A DNA stretch of 64,000 nucleotides from Streptococcus sp. 29887 (GTDB lineage: Bacteria; Bacillota; Bacilli; Lactobacillales; Streptococcaceae). A program made the position numbers and the translations under genes. Shown here piece after piece: positions 49,652-58,431 of the stretch (its first letter is position 1; each line of letters starts with the position of its first letter). A model generated the notes under the pieces. It was not told the DNA's origin and made no database searches. It saw nothing but the letters and a program-made list of their open reading frames with translations. The stretch spans positions 276,001 through 340,000 of the forward strand of contig NZ_CP118735.1 in the NCBI RefSeq assembly GCF_032595075.1, given 5' to 3'.

Positions 49652-50653
49652 ATGAAAGCAGCACAACACACAGCTTATAACAAAAACAATATCACCCTTA
49701 ACCTTACAGAAATTGCTAAACCACAAATCAAATCGAACCAAGTCCTTGTCAAAGTCACCGCAGCAGGCGTTAATCCATTGGACAACATGATTTCACGTGG
49801 AGATGTGAAATTGATTGTCCCTTACAAATTGCCACAAACAGCTGGAAATGAAGTGGTTGGCTTGGTTGAAGAAGTAGGTTCAAGCGTGACGACATTTGCG
49901 GCAGGTGATCGTGTCTTCGGTCGTCTTCCACTTGATAGTATCGGTGCTTTCGCTGAGTATGTAGCGGTTGACGCTCAGGCTCTTGCTAAGGTTCCTGCCT
50001 ACTTGACAGATGAAGAAGCGGCTGCTGTTCCTTTGACAGCTTTGACCATCATGCAGGCTCTCGACCTCATGGGTGCTGAGGCAGGCAAGACTATCTTCAT
50101 CTCAGGCGGAACTGGTGGTGTCGGCGGTATGGCTATCCCGATTGCCAAAGCCAAGGGCTTGACCGTTATCACGAATGGCGATGGGGCAAATGCAGAGCGG
50201 GTATTGGCATTGGGTGCAGACCAGTTTATCGATTACAAGACAGAAGATTACACCAAAACACTTAGCAATGTTGACTATGTCTTGGACACACTTGGTGGTG
50301 CAGAAACGGAAAAACAAATGTCAATCATGAAAAAAGGTGGACAGCTGGTTTCCCTTCGTGCCATGCCAAATGGTGAATTTGCCAAGCGCATGAATTTGCC
50401 AAAATGGAAACAAATCTTGTTTGGCCTAGCTGGTCGTCAATTTGACAAAATGGCTAAGAAATACAGTGTTCACTACCATTTCATTTTCGTAGAGAGCAAT
50501 GGTCGCCAACTGCAAGAAGTAGCAGACATTTTCAGCAAGCTCGAAATTAAACCGTCTATCGATACCGTGTATCCATTTGAAGAAGTCAACGCAGCACTTG
50601 ATAAGGTTGCCAACGGTCGTTCACGCGGAAAAACCGTCCTCAGTTTCAACTAA
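49652..50653 (+). CDS. NAD(P)-dependent quinone-oxidoreductase-like MDR protein
   Basis: A 333-aa medium-chain dehydrogenase/reductase. The GroES-like N-terminal domain (VLVKVTAAGVNPLDNMISRGD, TAGNEVVGLVEEVG) and the Rossmann glycine motif FISGGTGGVGGMAIPIAKA are clear; zinc-ligand cysteines are absent, as in quinone reductases. It leads a co-directional group of four (reductase, hydrolase, short-chain dehydrogenase, Old Yellow Enzyme) and has an Rrf2-type operator upstream. Confidence 0.85.
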   Translation: MKAAQHTAYNKNNITLNLTEIAKPQIKSNQVLVKVTAAGVNPLDNMISRGDVKLIVPYKLPQTAGNEVVGLVEEVGSSVTTFAAGDRVFGRLPLDSIGAFAEYVAVDAQALAKVPAYLTDEEAAAVPLTALTIMQALDLMGAEAGKTIFISGGTGGVGGMAIPIAKAKGLTVITNGDGANAERVLALGADQFIDYKTEDYTKTLSNVDYVLDTLGGAETEKQMSIMKKGGQLVSLRAMPNGEFAKRMNLPKWKQILFGLAGRQFDKMAKKYSVHYHFIFVESNGRQLQEVADIFSKLEIKPSIDTVYPFEEVNAALDKVANGRSRGKTVLSFN

Positions 50654-50680
50654 GACAATAAGATATACAAGGAAAAAATC

Positions 50681-51526
50681 ATGTCATATATTACAACTAA
50701 AAACCAATACATCACCGTTTCAAACAATAAAATCGCCTACCGTGAGCTCAGCAAGGGCAAGTCTGACATCCCTTTGGTCATGCTGGTTCACCTAGCCGCG
50801 ACCTTGGACAACTGGGATCCAAAATTGCTGGATTTGCTGGCTGAAAAGCACCATGTAATTGTCCTAGACCTTCCTGGCGTGGGAGCTAGTCAGGGCAAGG
50901 TGGCTCCGAATATTCCAGGAATGGCTGAGCAGGCTGTTACCATTATCAAGGCTTTGGGTCATGAAAAAATCAATTTGCTGGGTCTGTCTATGGGTGGTTT
51001 TATTGCTCAAGAAATCGTTCGTCTGGATAGTCAATTGGTCAACCGCTTGATTTTAGCAGGTACAGGTCCTCGTGGTGGTTTTGAAGTCGATAAGGTGACC
51101 GGAAAAACCTTCCGCTATATGCTGAAGGCTGGTTTGGAGCGTGTCGATCCGAAACGCTACATCTTCTACAATCATGATGAAGCAGGTCGTTTGGAGGCAG
51201 AAAAAGTCTTGGGTCGTATGGGGCAAAGAAGTGCTGCTCATGCAGATAAGAACATGAATGTTCCAGGATTTTTGACCCAGCTGAAAGCTATCAAACGCTG
51301 GGGAAGAGAGCCACAAGACGACATGACCTTTATCACCCAGCCAACTCTGATCGTTAACGGTGATAAGGATATGCAGGTTCCAACAGAAAATTCTTACACC
51401 ATGCATGAGAAGATCAAAAATAGCCAACTGATCATCTATCCAAATGCAGGACACGGCTCGATCTTCCAAAATGCAGAAGAGTTTTCAAAAACCTTACTAG
51501 CCTTTTTGGAGGAAAGCAATGCCTAA
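50681..51526 (+). CDS. Alpha/beta hydrolase
   Basis: A 281-aa cytoplasmic hydrolase. The nucleophile elbow GLSMGGF contains the catalytic Ser, TLIVNGDKDMQVP the acid, and YPNAGHGSIFQ the His. VHLAATLDNWDPKLL provides the oxyanion region. It lies in the middle of the redox operon and overlaps the next gene by 8 bp. Substrate unknown. Confidence 0.88.
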   Translation: MSYITTKNQYITVSNNKIAYRELSKGKSDIPLVMLVHLAATLDNWDPKLLDLLAEKHHVIVLDLPGVGASQGKVAPNIPGMAEQAVTIIKALGHEKINLLGLSMGGFIAQEIVRLDSQLVNRLILAGTGPRGGFEVDKVTGKTFRYMLKAGLERVDPKRYIFYNHDEAGRLEAEKVLGRMGQRSAAHADKNMNVPGFLTQLKAIKRWGREPQDDMTFITQPTLIVNGDKDMQVPTENSYTMHEKIKNSQLIIYPNAGHGSIFQNAEEFSKTLLAFLEESNA

Positions 51527-52388
51527 AACCATTTTAATCACAGGATCGACAGATGGAATCGGCAAACACCTAGCCATGAAACTAGCTAGTGAAGGTCATG
51601 AAGTGATCTTGCACGGGCGAAATAGCGAAAAGCTCCGTGTAGCCCTCAGTGATATTCAACTAAAGACAGGAAATAAAAAGATTCACGGCTATCTTGCAGA
51701 TTTTTCCAAGTTAGCAGATGTCTATCGTTTCAGCCAAGAGATTAAACGAGATTTTGAGCAGATTGATGTCTTGTTAAATAATGCGGGTGCTTACTTTGGT
51801 GATGCTCGCGTGGCAACGGCAGAAAATATTGAGATGACCTTTATGCTGTCTGTCCAAGTTCCATATATCTTGACGACGGAATTGCTGCCCTTGCTGGAAA
51901 AAGCAGGAGGCAGGGTTATTCACACCTCTTCCTTCATGCACCATTTTGCACAAACCAAAGGCTTGGATTTTGGTTTAGAGCAGAGCTATTCTGCAGCCAT
52001 GGCTTACAATAATGCCAAGCTTTACACCATTTGGCTGGCAATAGCTCAGGCAGAGGCCTTAGAAAAGCAAGGGGCATCTGTGACCGTCAATGCCTACCAT
52101 CCTGGCTTGATTGCGACAAATTTGGGCAATGATGGCATCAAACGCAACCTGAAAAGTCGGATTCTTACCAGTCTGATGAAACTATTTTCCAAGGATTTGG
52201 ACCAGGGGATTGAAACGGGTTACTACTTAAGCTTGTCACCAGAGGTGACTGGAGTATCAGGTCGTTATTTTGCGGAGAAAAGGTTGGCTAAGGTCAGCTT
52301 GAAAGGATTTGATTTGGCAAAGAGCCAAGCCTTACTAGCCTATCTTGATAAGAAAATCCAAGCATTTAAGGAGAGCTACGGTGACTAA
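51519..52388 (+). CDS. Short-chain dehydrogenase/reductase
   Basis: A 289-aa SDR. The TGSTDGIGKHLA cofactor motif, DVLLNNAGAYFG, and the catalytic Tyr-Lys pair in MAYNNAKLYT (YxxxK) are complete. VNAYHPGLIATNLG is the following motif. Overlaps both neighbours by 8 bp, so translation is coupled in the operon. The substrate is not deducible, but retinol-dehydrogenase-like SDRs are similar in outline. Confidence 0.9.
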   Translation: MPKTILITGSTDGIGKHLAMKLASEGHEVILHGRNSEKLRVALSDIQLKTGNKKIHGYLADFSKLADVYRFSQEIKRDFEQIDVLLNNAGAYFGDARVATAENIEMTFMLSVQVPYILTTELLPLLEKAGGRVIHTSSFMHHFAQTKGLDFGLEQSYSAAMAYNNAKLYTIWLAIAQAEALEKQGASVTVNAYHPGLIATNLGNDGIKRNLKSRILTSLMKLFSKDLDQGIETGYYLSLSPEVTGVSGRYFAEKRLAKVSLKGFDLAKSQALLAYLDKKIQAFKESYGD

Positions 52389-53592
52389 GATTTTGTTAGA
52401 AAACCTCCAACTGCCCAATGGTCAGGTCTTAGATAATCGCTTTTTCAAATCCGCCATGAGCGAAACCCTGGCAGATAGTCAGGGAGCTCCCTCGGATGAC
52501 TTGATTTCCTTATATGATTTTTGGGGCAAGCAGGGAATGGGCGTCTTAGTGACAGGCAATGTCATGGTGGACGGCCGCTACCTTGGTGAGCCGGGCAATG
52601 TGGTCCTTGATTCAGACGCTCATCTGGCTCAATTTCGGAAATGGGCAGCCGTTGGGAAAAAGAACGGTGTGCCTATCTGGCTCCAGCTCAATCACCCTGG
52701 CAAACAGATGTATCGGTCGATCAATCAAACTCCGATTGCACCCAGTGCCATTCCGATTTCTGGAGGCTCAGCTTCTGCCTTTCGTCCACCGAGAGAAATG
52801 ACCGTGTTTGACATCAAAGAAGTTAGAGATAAATTTATTGCAGCAGGCCTTCGGGCAAAAGCAGCAGGATTTACAGGTGTACAGTTACACGCTGCACATG
52901 GTTACTTGATCAATCAATTCCTCTCACCAGCAGATAATCAGCGGACGGACCGCTATGGTGGCAATCTGGACAATCGTATGCGCTTTTTGGTGGAAGTCTA
53001 TCAAGGTCTGCGTGACAAAGTGGGACCAGATTTTACCATCGCCTTGAAATTGAATGCTTCTGATTTTAAGGAAGAGGGCTTTGGTTTTGAAGATTGTAAG
53101 CATGTGGTGAAAACCATGTCTGACTTGGGTATCGACCTGATTGAAATTTCAGGTGGCAATTATGAGGCACCTGTCTTTGGCAGTGACTATGAGAATGGTG
53201 CTGGATTTGTCACCTACGCCCTTACTCTAGCAGATTTGACTTCTGTTCCTATTGTTTCAACGGGCGGTTTCCGAAAAGTCACGCAGATGGAGGAGGCTAT
53301 TAAGGATGGTGTGTCCATGATTGGCCTTGCCAGACCCTTTGTCCTTCGTGCAAGTCTAGTCAATGATTACCGTCAAGGCGGTGATGTGCAACTGACAACG
53401 CCTCGCCTGACAACAGGTCTTCCAAAACTGGATAAGGCCCTTGGTCCCATTATCGGTGTCAGTTATTACGAGGCCCAGATGAAACGCTTGGCCAAGGGAA
53501 AAGCTGTCACCGTCAGTCAACATGCCTGGCCCTATCTTCTCCAAACCGTCAAGGCACACGGCCTGTCAGCCTTGAAACCGAGGAGGAAGTAG
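52381..53592 (+). CDS. NADH:flavin oxidoreductase (Old Yellow Enzyme family)
   Basis: A 403-aa FMN-binding TIM barrel. It has WLQLNHPGKQM, GFTGVQLHAAHGYLINQFLSPADNQRTDRYGG (His-Ala-Ala-His site and active-site Tyr region) and VSTGGFRK, the usual FMN phosphate region. The GTG at 52381 is chosen since AAGGAG lies ten bases upstream and it overlaps the previous stop codon; the longer open frame is inside the SDR gene. Likely reduces quinones or enones, in line with the other genes. Confidence 0.88.
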   Translation: MTKILLENLQLPNGQVLDNRFFKSAMSETLADSQGAPSDDLISLYDFWGKQGMGVLVTGNVMVDGRYLGEPGNVVLDSDAHLAQFRKWAAVGKKNGVPIWLQLNHPGKQMYRSINQTPIAPSAIPISGGSASAFRPPREMTVFDIKEVRDKFIAAGLRAKAAGFTGVQLHAAHGYLINQFLSPADNQRTDRYGGNLDNRMRFLVEVYQGLRDKVGPDFTIALKLNASDFKEEGFGFEDCKHVVKTMSDLGIDLIEISGGNYEAPVFGSDYENGAGFVTYALTLADLTSVPIVSTGGFRKVTQMEEAIKDGVSMIGLARPFVLRASLVNDYRQGGDVQLTTPRLTTGLPKLDKALGPIIGVSYYEAQMKRLAKGKAVTVSQHAWPYLLQTVKAHGLSALKPRRK

Positions 53593-53601
53593 AATAGACT
53601 A

Positions 53602-53637
53602 GAAAAGATTTGAGAGTTCATCTCAGATCTTTTTTCT
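53602..53637 (+). terminator. Terminator after the Old Yellow Enzyme gene
   Basis: AAAAGAT-TTGAGA (from 53603) pairs with TCTCA-GATCTTTT (to 53634) around GTTCA, with one bulge, and ends in T-rich sequence. Confidence 0.8.
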
Positions 53638-53671
53638 ACGATAAATGAACCTGCCAACAATTTTCAAAAAA

Positions 53672-53694
53672 GTTGTAACAAAACAATTTACAAC
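53672..53694 (+). promoter_or_regulatory. Palindromic operator candidate before the NmrA-like gene
   Basis: GTTGTAA (53672-53678) and TTACAAC (53688-53694) are perfect inverted arms around nine bases. It differs from the operators at 48060-49625 and may belong to the second Rrf2 protein, encoded two genes downstream. Confidence 0.5.
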
Positions 53695-53719
53695 AAAAAC
53701 CATTTCGGAGGAAAAGAAA

Positions 53720-54349
53720 ATGAAAATAGCAGTAGTAGCAGCGAACGGTAAAGCAGGTAGCTTGATTGTGAAAGAAGCGGTAGCACGTGGTTTTGAAGTA
53801 ACGGCCATCGTTCGTGGTGAAAATAAGACAGTCGCACAGCAGGTTCTTCAAAAGGATGTTTTTGACCTGACAGCTGATGATGTGATTGGTTTTGATGCGG
53901 TAGTGGATGCAGTAGGTGCCTGGACAGCAGACACTGTCCATATGGTTCCTGATGCAGCCAAACATTTGGCGGCTATCCTAAAAGGTTCGCAAACACGTTT
54001 ACTTGTGGTTGGTGGAGCGGCAAGCCTCTATGTTAATCCAGAACATACCTTGACTGTGGCAGATGTGACAGAGTTTCCAGCGGAAGTATTGCCTGTGCTA
54101 AATGCTCACAAGGAAGCACTTGAGGCCCTTCGTCAAGTAGATGATGTCAACTGGACCTATGTAAGCCCGGCAGGTGATTTCCAAGCAGACGGTGAACGGA
54201 CAGGACGCTATATTCTTGGCGGCGAAGAGTTGGTCTTGAATAGCAAGGGAGAAAGCGTTATTTCCTATGCAGATTATGCCATTGGTATGATTGACGAGAT
54301 TGCATCAGGTGATCATCTCAAAGCACGTATTAGCCTTGTCAGCGAGTAA
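53720..54349 (+). CDS. NAD(P)-binding NmrA-like oxidoreductase
   Basis: A 209-aa Rossmann protein of the atypical SDR (YwnB/NmrA) type. It begins MKIAVVAANGKAGSLIVKEAVARGFEVTAIVR, with the NADP-binding GxxGxxG-like motif, and has VVDAVGAW and LLVVGGAASLYVNPEHT as expected. GGAGGAAAAG precedes the ATG at 53720. It is followed after nine bases by a gene for an Rrf2 regulator, the same pair as ywnB-ywnA in Bacillus, so it is probably the regulator's target. Confidence 0.85.
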   Translation: MKIAVVAANGKAGSLIVKEAVARGFEVTAIVRGENKTVAQQVLQKDVFDLTADDVIGFDAVVDAVGAWTADTVHMVPDAAKHLAAILKGSQTRLLVVGGAASLYVNPEHTLTVADVTEFPAEVLPVLNAHKEALEALRQVDDVNWTYVSPAGDFQADGERTGRYILGGEELVLNSKGESVISYADYAIGMIDEIASGDHLKARISLVSE

Positions 54350-54358
54350 AAGGTTGTT

Positions 54359-54808
54359 ATGCAGATTTCAAATAAATTTACCATTGCCATTCATGCCTTG
54401 GCCTTTATCCATCTCTTTCAAGACCAGCAACGTGTTACCAGCAAGGTTTTGGCAACTAGCATTCAAGCCAATCCCGTTATCATTCGCTCGGTTCTATCTG
54501 GTTTGAAGGATGCGGGAATTGTAGATGCCAAGCAGGGCAGCGGCGGTTTTCGTTTAGCAAAGCCACTTGATGACATTAGCCTTTATGACATCTTTGTTAC
54601 GGTTGACAATATCGATAAGAAAGGCTTGTTTAATTTTCATGAAAATCCCCATCCTGACTGTATCGTGGGGGGAAATATCCATGCCGCTGTGGACGACAAA
54701 CTCGTCCAAGTCCAGACAGCTATGGAGAAAGAATTGAAAACTATGTATATGTCTGATGTTCTGGTTGACCTAGAAAAAGCCATTGAAGAAAAAGTGAAAA
54801 GGAATTAA
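54359..54808 (+). CDS. Rrf2-family transcriptional regulator 2
   Basis: A 149-aa Rrf2 protein. FTIAIHALAFIHLF, VTSKVLATSIQANPVIIRSVLSGLKDAGIV and KQGSGGFRLAK form the winged helix. It also has one Cys, in PDCIVGGNIHA, at a position matching that of regulator 1. Thus the two are paralogues probably using a single-Cys switch. Co-transcribed with the NmrA-like gene. Confidence 0.87.
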   Translation: MQISNKFTIAIHALAFIHLFQDQQRVTSKVLATSIQANPVIIRSVLSGLKDAGIVDAKQGSGGFRLAKPLDDISLYDIFVTVDNIDKKGLFNFHENPHPDCIVGGNIHAAVDDKLVQVQTAMEKELKTMYMSDVLVDLEKAIEEKVKRN

Positions 54809-54840
54809 ATTGTCATCTTTTCACAATGACCACTATATAC

Positions 54841-54886
54841 AAAAAAGACTTAGAGTGACTGAAAAACAGTTGTCTAAGTCTTTTTG
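54841..54886. terminator. Bidirectional terminator
   Basis: AAAAAGACTTAGA (54842-54854) pairs with TCTAAGTCTTTTT (54873-54885) around a loop of 18. It serves Rrf2 gene 2 and the convergent TetR gene. Confidence 0.85.
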
Positions 54887-54919
54887 CTTGGTCTGGGCAA
54901 GAACGTTGACAAGTTTGCT

Positions 54920-55429
54920 CTATTGCTCTCCCATCAACCGCATGATGTCATCAGGGCTTTCCTTACAGCCTCTAGCAACCCAGGTTTTAAGCACTCGGAA
55001 AAATCCCCCCACGATAAATTGCAGGTGAAAATCATCGGTCAAGTCCCCCAGTCTTTCTTTGAAATAGCTGTCCAAGACCTCCTCGAGCAAGTAGTCCAAA
55101 TGGTTGGCAGTTAATAAGCGAATCTTATCCTGTTGCTCATGCCAAAAGTCAAAAAATTGCCGTAAAGCCAGTAAGAGATGAGCATCTGACCAATCCGACA
55201 AGTCAATCTGTCGTTCGGTCAACCAGGCTTGTAACTCCATGGTGAAAGACCGTTCGAGCACCTCTTCCTTATTGGAAAAGTTTCGGTAAAAGGTCACCCG
55301 ACCGATGCCAGCTCGCTCCACCAACTCTGACACACTAATCTTTTCAAAGGATTTGTCTTCCAGCAACTCCCACAAAGCCTCCACGACACTCTCCACAAAT
55401 AACGACTCTTTCCGCTTCACTCTTTCCAT
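54920..55429 (-). CDS. TetR-family transcriptional regulator
   Basis: A 169-aa TetR regulator. The HTH is VVEALWELLEDKSFEKISVSELVERAGIGRVTFYRNFSNKEEVLERS; the C-terminal ligand domain is not diagnostic. The ATG at 55429 is used because AAGGAAG lies before it and the family start is MERVKRKES; a longer open frame from 55501 includes unrelated residues. It is divergent from the esterase gene, so probably controls it. Confidence 0.85.
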   Translation of the reverse strand: MERVKRKESLFVESVVEALWELLEDKSFEKISVSELVERAGIGRVTFYRNFSNKEEVLERSFTMELQAWLTERQIDLSDWSDAHLLLALRQFFDFWHEQQDKIRLLTANHLDYLLEEVLDSYFKERLGDLTDDFHLQFIVGGFFRVLKTWVARGCKESPDDIMRLMGEQ

Positions 55430-55520
55430 GCGAAACACTTCCTTTCCTTTGTTTCCTTTTGGGCAAATAGCAGAGCTGGGACTAGTTTTCCCACTGTTCA
55501 TCTGCTATACTGATAAAAAC

Positions 55521-55534
55521 GAAACACTTGTTTC
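55521..55534. promoter_or_regulatory. TetR operator candidate
   Basis: GAAACACTTGTTTC is an inverted repeat (GAAACA / TGTTTC) in the divergent region between the TetR and esterase genes. A second GAAACA half-site (GCGAAACACTT) lies at the TetR start, 55431-55436. Confidence 0.55.
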
Positions 55535-55569
55535 TAAAAATATACCATAAAGGACAGAAAAAAGAAAGT

Positions 55570-56688
55570 ATGAAAAAAGTTTGGAAAATAGTAGCGGCTG
55601 TAACAGTTGTTCTAGCCTTGCTTGGTTTTATTGCCTATAAAATGACCTTTGGCTGGTCAGCTCCTGAGCTTGTTGCTCAGACCCCACAAGTGAATGAATG
55701 GTACCGCCTCAGTCCCGAAGGGGTTGTAGATTCTCAAGGCAACCAGGCGCACGGCCTGCTTCGTATTGGTAAAGAGAAGAATAAGGTGATGGTCTATTTC
55801 TTTGGTGGTGGAGTTAGTATTAATGAAGAGACTGCTAGTGGTGGCACACGCTATTTTGCGACCACAATTGGCCATCAAGATTATGTCGCAACTTGGGGAA
55901 TCGGTAGTTCGCAGGAAGATAATCCATTTAAGGACTGGACTATGATTGTGCTTCCGTATGGGACAGGAGATTTTCATGCAGGGACCCAAAGCTTTTCATA
56001 TGTAGACGATAACGGAAAAGAGCAAGTAGTCCATCACCAAGGTTATTCCAATCTGATGAGTATTTTAGCGGTTGCTAAGTCTCACATAGGTAATCCCGAT
56101 ACGCTTCTGGTGACTGGATTTTCAGCTGGCGGATTTGCGACCTCACTGCTAGCGGATGATGTCATTTCTCATTTTCCAACAGCGAAAAATGTCACAGTTG
56201 CAGTGGATAGTTCCTTTTTGAGACATGATAATTGGAAAAGCATAGCAGAAAATGTCTGGAAGACCCCGACTTCTATTAGTGATCGTCTGCATTCAGACAA
56301 TCTTGTTTTGGATAGCTTAGTAGCCCTCCATGAGAAGCGAGGGGATAAGGTTAAGATATTGTTTGATATTTCCTATCGAGATGGAATTCTTCAGCAATAT
56401 CAGGCCTATATTGACCAAGGGAAACTAGCAGATGCAACAAAAGCGAGCAGTGATGACTTTCAAATCAAGCTCAAACAGATGGTACAAGAGCTTCAAACTC
56501 AGATTGAGGGAGTGGGTATTTTTATCTGGAACTATGGTCAAGATGAAAAAACCACAGCTACTCAGCACACCACCATTAACTTCTCAACATTCTTTACCCC
56601 TATGTTTCAGGACAAGAGTGTGGCTGATTGGCTACATGATGCTGTCAATGGACAGGTAAGCAGTTATGGATTAGAACTATTAGATTAG
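55570..56688 (+). CDS. Membrane-anchored esterase, pectinacetylesterase-like
   Basis: A 372-aa protein with an uncleaved-looking N-terminal hydrophobic segment (IVAAVTVVLALLGFIAYKMTF). Then KVMVYFFGGGVSINEETA (oxyanion region), VTGFSAGGFATSLLADDV (nucleophile Ser) and WNYGQDEKTTATQHT near the end (His) fit the pectinacetylesterase/Notum hydrolase fold. It is probably outside the membrane. The substrate is unknown. It lies in a TetR-controlled operon with another esterase. Confidence 0.72.
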   Translation: MKKVWKIVAAVTVVLALLGFIAYKMTFGWSAPELVAQTPQVNEWYRLSPEGVVDSQGNQAHGLLRIGKEKNKVMVYFFGGGVSINEETASGGTRYFATTIGHQDYVATWGIGSSQEDNPFKDWTMIVLPYGTGDFHAGTQSFSYVDDNGKEQVVHHQGYSNLMSILAVAKSHIGNPDTLLVTGFSAGGFATSLLADDVISHFPTAKNVTVAVDSSFLRHDNWKSIAENVWKTPTSISDRLHSDNLVLDSLVALHEKRGDKVKILFDISYRDGILQQYQAYIDQGKLADATKASSDDFQIKLKQMVQELQTQIEGVGIFIWNYGQDEKTTATQHTTINFSTFFTPMFQDKSVADWLHDAVNGQVSSYGLELLD

Positions 56689-56696
56689 GAGAACTC

Positions 56697-57716
56697 ATGA
56701 AAAAATTTAAAAAAATTATCTTATGGCCCCTTGGGATTGTAGCTAGTCTCGGTATCATTGCCTATGTGTCCGTTACCAATCATCCGCAGTTGATGGTCGG
56801 TGTCATTCAATCGTTTATGTACCAGGAGAGTTCACCCAACTCTTACAGTCCTCTTTACGATCCCATTGATGGTCTGAAAGAGAATGGTCAGTATCTGAAA
56901 AGTGAGATTGCCTATAGCAAGGACTACCCTAACAGCTTTTTAGATATTATCTATCCAGACCAAAATTTTGAAGCTGACCGTCCAACCCTCTTCTATTTCC
57001 ACGGTGGTGGATTCTTTGGAGGGAGTAAAAATATGGGGGACCCTCTGGCTGCCAGCCAAGCCACCTATCTCATTGACGATATTGTGTCAAAAGGATATAA
57101 TGTGGTCAATGTTGACTATGCTATTGTACCAGACCACCATTTCCCAACACCTGTGATTCAGATGAATCAGGCCCTTGCCTACATAAAGGAACACGCTGAA
57201 GAATACCATTTGAACATGGACAATGTTGTCTTGATGGGTTCATCCGCAGGTGCCATCATGGTAGCACAATACGGTAGCCTCTTAGCCAACAATGATTACG
57301 CTCAGCTATTGAACATTGAACCAAGTATTGCAAAAGAACATGTCAAGGCTCTGGTCATCGATGATGCTCCCTTAGATTATGCCAAATTTAGCCTAGCAAC
57401 CAAGATGTTGGTTGGAAATTATGTTTCAGAAACCATTTATCTAAGTGAGGAAGAAATCAATGCCTATAACCCGATTTCCCATGTGAACAAGGACTACCCA
57501 GCTAGTTTCCTGCTGGGAAGCGAGTATCGGACAGATATGGTGTCGCTCAATAAGGCCTTGCAGCAAGCGGGAGTTGAAAATGAATTGGTCGATCCTTTAG
57601 CGGAAGAAGGGCTTGAAAAGCCACATGGTTTTGTGGCGAATTTACGAAATGACCCGGTATCTGCTAAAGCATTTGAGCGGATGATGACTTTTATAGACGA
57701 ACGAACTAAGGAGTAA
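56697..57716 (+). CDS. Membrane-anchored alpha/beta hydrolase (HSL/carboxylesterase type)
   Basis: A 339-aa protein with an N-terminal hydrophobic anchor (ILWPLGIVASLGIIAYVSV). FYFHGGGFFGGSKN is the HGGG oxyanion motif and LMGSSAGAIMVAQY the GxSxG nucleophile elbow; the His would be in KPHGFVANL. This is typical of the hormone-sensitive lipase-like family. It follows the pectinacetylesterase-like gene after eight bases with AGGAGA as ribosome site. Confidence 0.8.
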   Translation: MKKFKKIILWPLGIVASLGIIAYVSVTNHPQLMVGVIQSFMYQESSPNSYSPLYDPIDGLKENGQYLKSEIAYSKDYPNSFLDIIYPDQNFEADRPTLFYFHGGGFFGGSKNMGDPLAASQATYLIDDIVSKGYNVVNVDYAIVPDHHFPTPVIQMNQALAYIKEHAEEYHLNMDNVVLMGSSAGAIMVAQYGSLLANNDYAQLLNIEPSIAKEHVKALVIDDAPLDYAKFSLATKMLVGNYVSETIYLSEEEINAYNPISHVNKDYPASFLLGSEYRTDMVSLNKALQQAGVENELVDPLAEEGLEKPHGFVANLRNDPVSAKAFERMMTFIDERTKE

Positions 57717-57717
57717 C

Positions 57718-58317
57718 ATGAACACCAAAAATTTTTACTGGGTGCGAGAACCAGAAAATTATCAGATTTCGGAAAAAGAAATTAGAATCACAACCCAAGC
57801 TCATACAGACTTGTGGCAGAAGACCTACTACCATTTTGTCAATGATAATGCTCCCCTGCTCTTGATGGACACGGAGGAAGAGTATTTTTCCTTTACGGTT
57901 AAGACGGATTTTTCCAATAGCCATACTCGCTTTGACCAGTGTGGTGTTGTGGTCTATCAGGATTCGGAAAACTGGATTAAGGGCTCGATTGAGTATGAAA
58001 ATGAGGAGTTTCAGCACCTGGGCAGCGTTGTGACCAATCAGGGCTTTTCAGACTGGGCAACCCAGGAAATTCCTGCTTCTGTCAAGTCAATTTACTACCG
58101 TTTGAGCCGACGGGGCAGTGATTTTTGCATTGAAAACTCCAAAGACGGTATCCATTTTGAGCAAATGCGGATTTGCCATTTGCACCAAGGCGGCAGGAAA
58201 ATTCGTTTTGGTATCTATGCCTGTTCACCAGAAGACTCTTCTTTTGAAGCGATCTTTTCAGAAATGACCTTGACAGACTGCAAATGGCTAGCCCACGACG
58301 GTCAACAACCAGATTAG
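57718..58317 (+). CDS. DUF1349 protein (concanavalin-like lectin/glucanase fold)
   Basis: A 199-aa soluble protein; WVREPENYQISEKEIRITTQAHTDLWQKTYYHF, FDQCGVVVYQDSENWIKGSIEYE, and KIRFGIYACSPEDSSFEAIF are the DUF1349 blocks. Family members have a beta-sandwich fold. It is coupled to the hydrolase gene upstream (ATG two bases after the stop codon, preceded by AAGGAG). Function unknown; perhaps sugar binding. Confidence 0.85.
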   Translation: MNTKNFYWVREPENYQISEKEIRITTQAHTDLWQKTYYHFVNDNAPLLLMDTEEEYFSFTVKTDFSNSHTRFDQCGVVVYQDSENWIKGSIEYENEEFQHLGSVVTNQGFSDWATQEIPASVKSIYYRLSRRGSDFCIENSKDGIHFEQMRICHLHQGGRKIRFGIYACSPEDSSFEAIFSEMTLTDCKWLAHDGQQPD

Positions 58318-58366
58318 AAGATTGGGCAGAAGCTCTGCCATTTCCCAAAAGTCCGTTATAAAATCG

Positions 58367-58394
58367 TTGAAATCCCTGTCAATTGTGTTATAAT
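58367..58394 (+). promoter_or_regulatory. tig promoter
   Basis: TTGAAA (58367-58372), 16 bp, TATAAT (58389-58394), 38 bp before the tig ATG. Confidence 0.75.
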
Positions 58395-58431
58395 GAAGAG
58401 TATGCAATAAAATTTTAAGGAGAATGACAGA

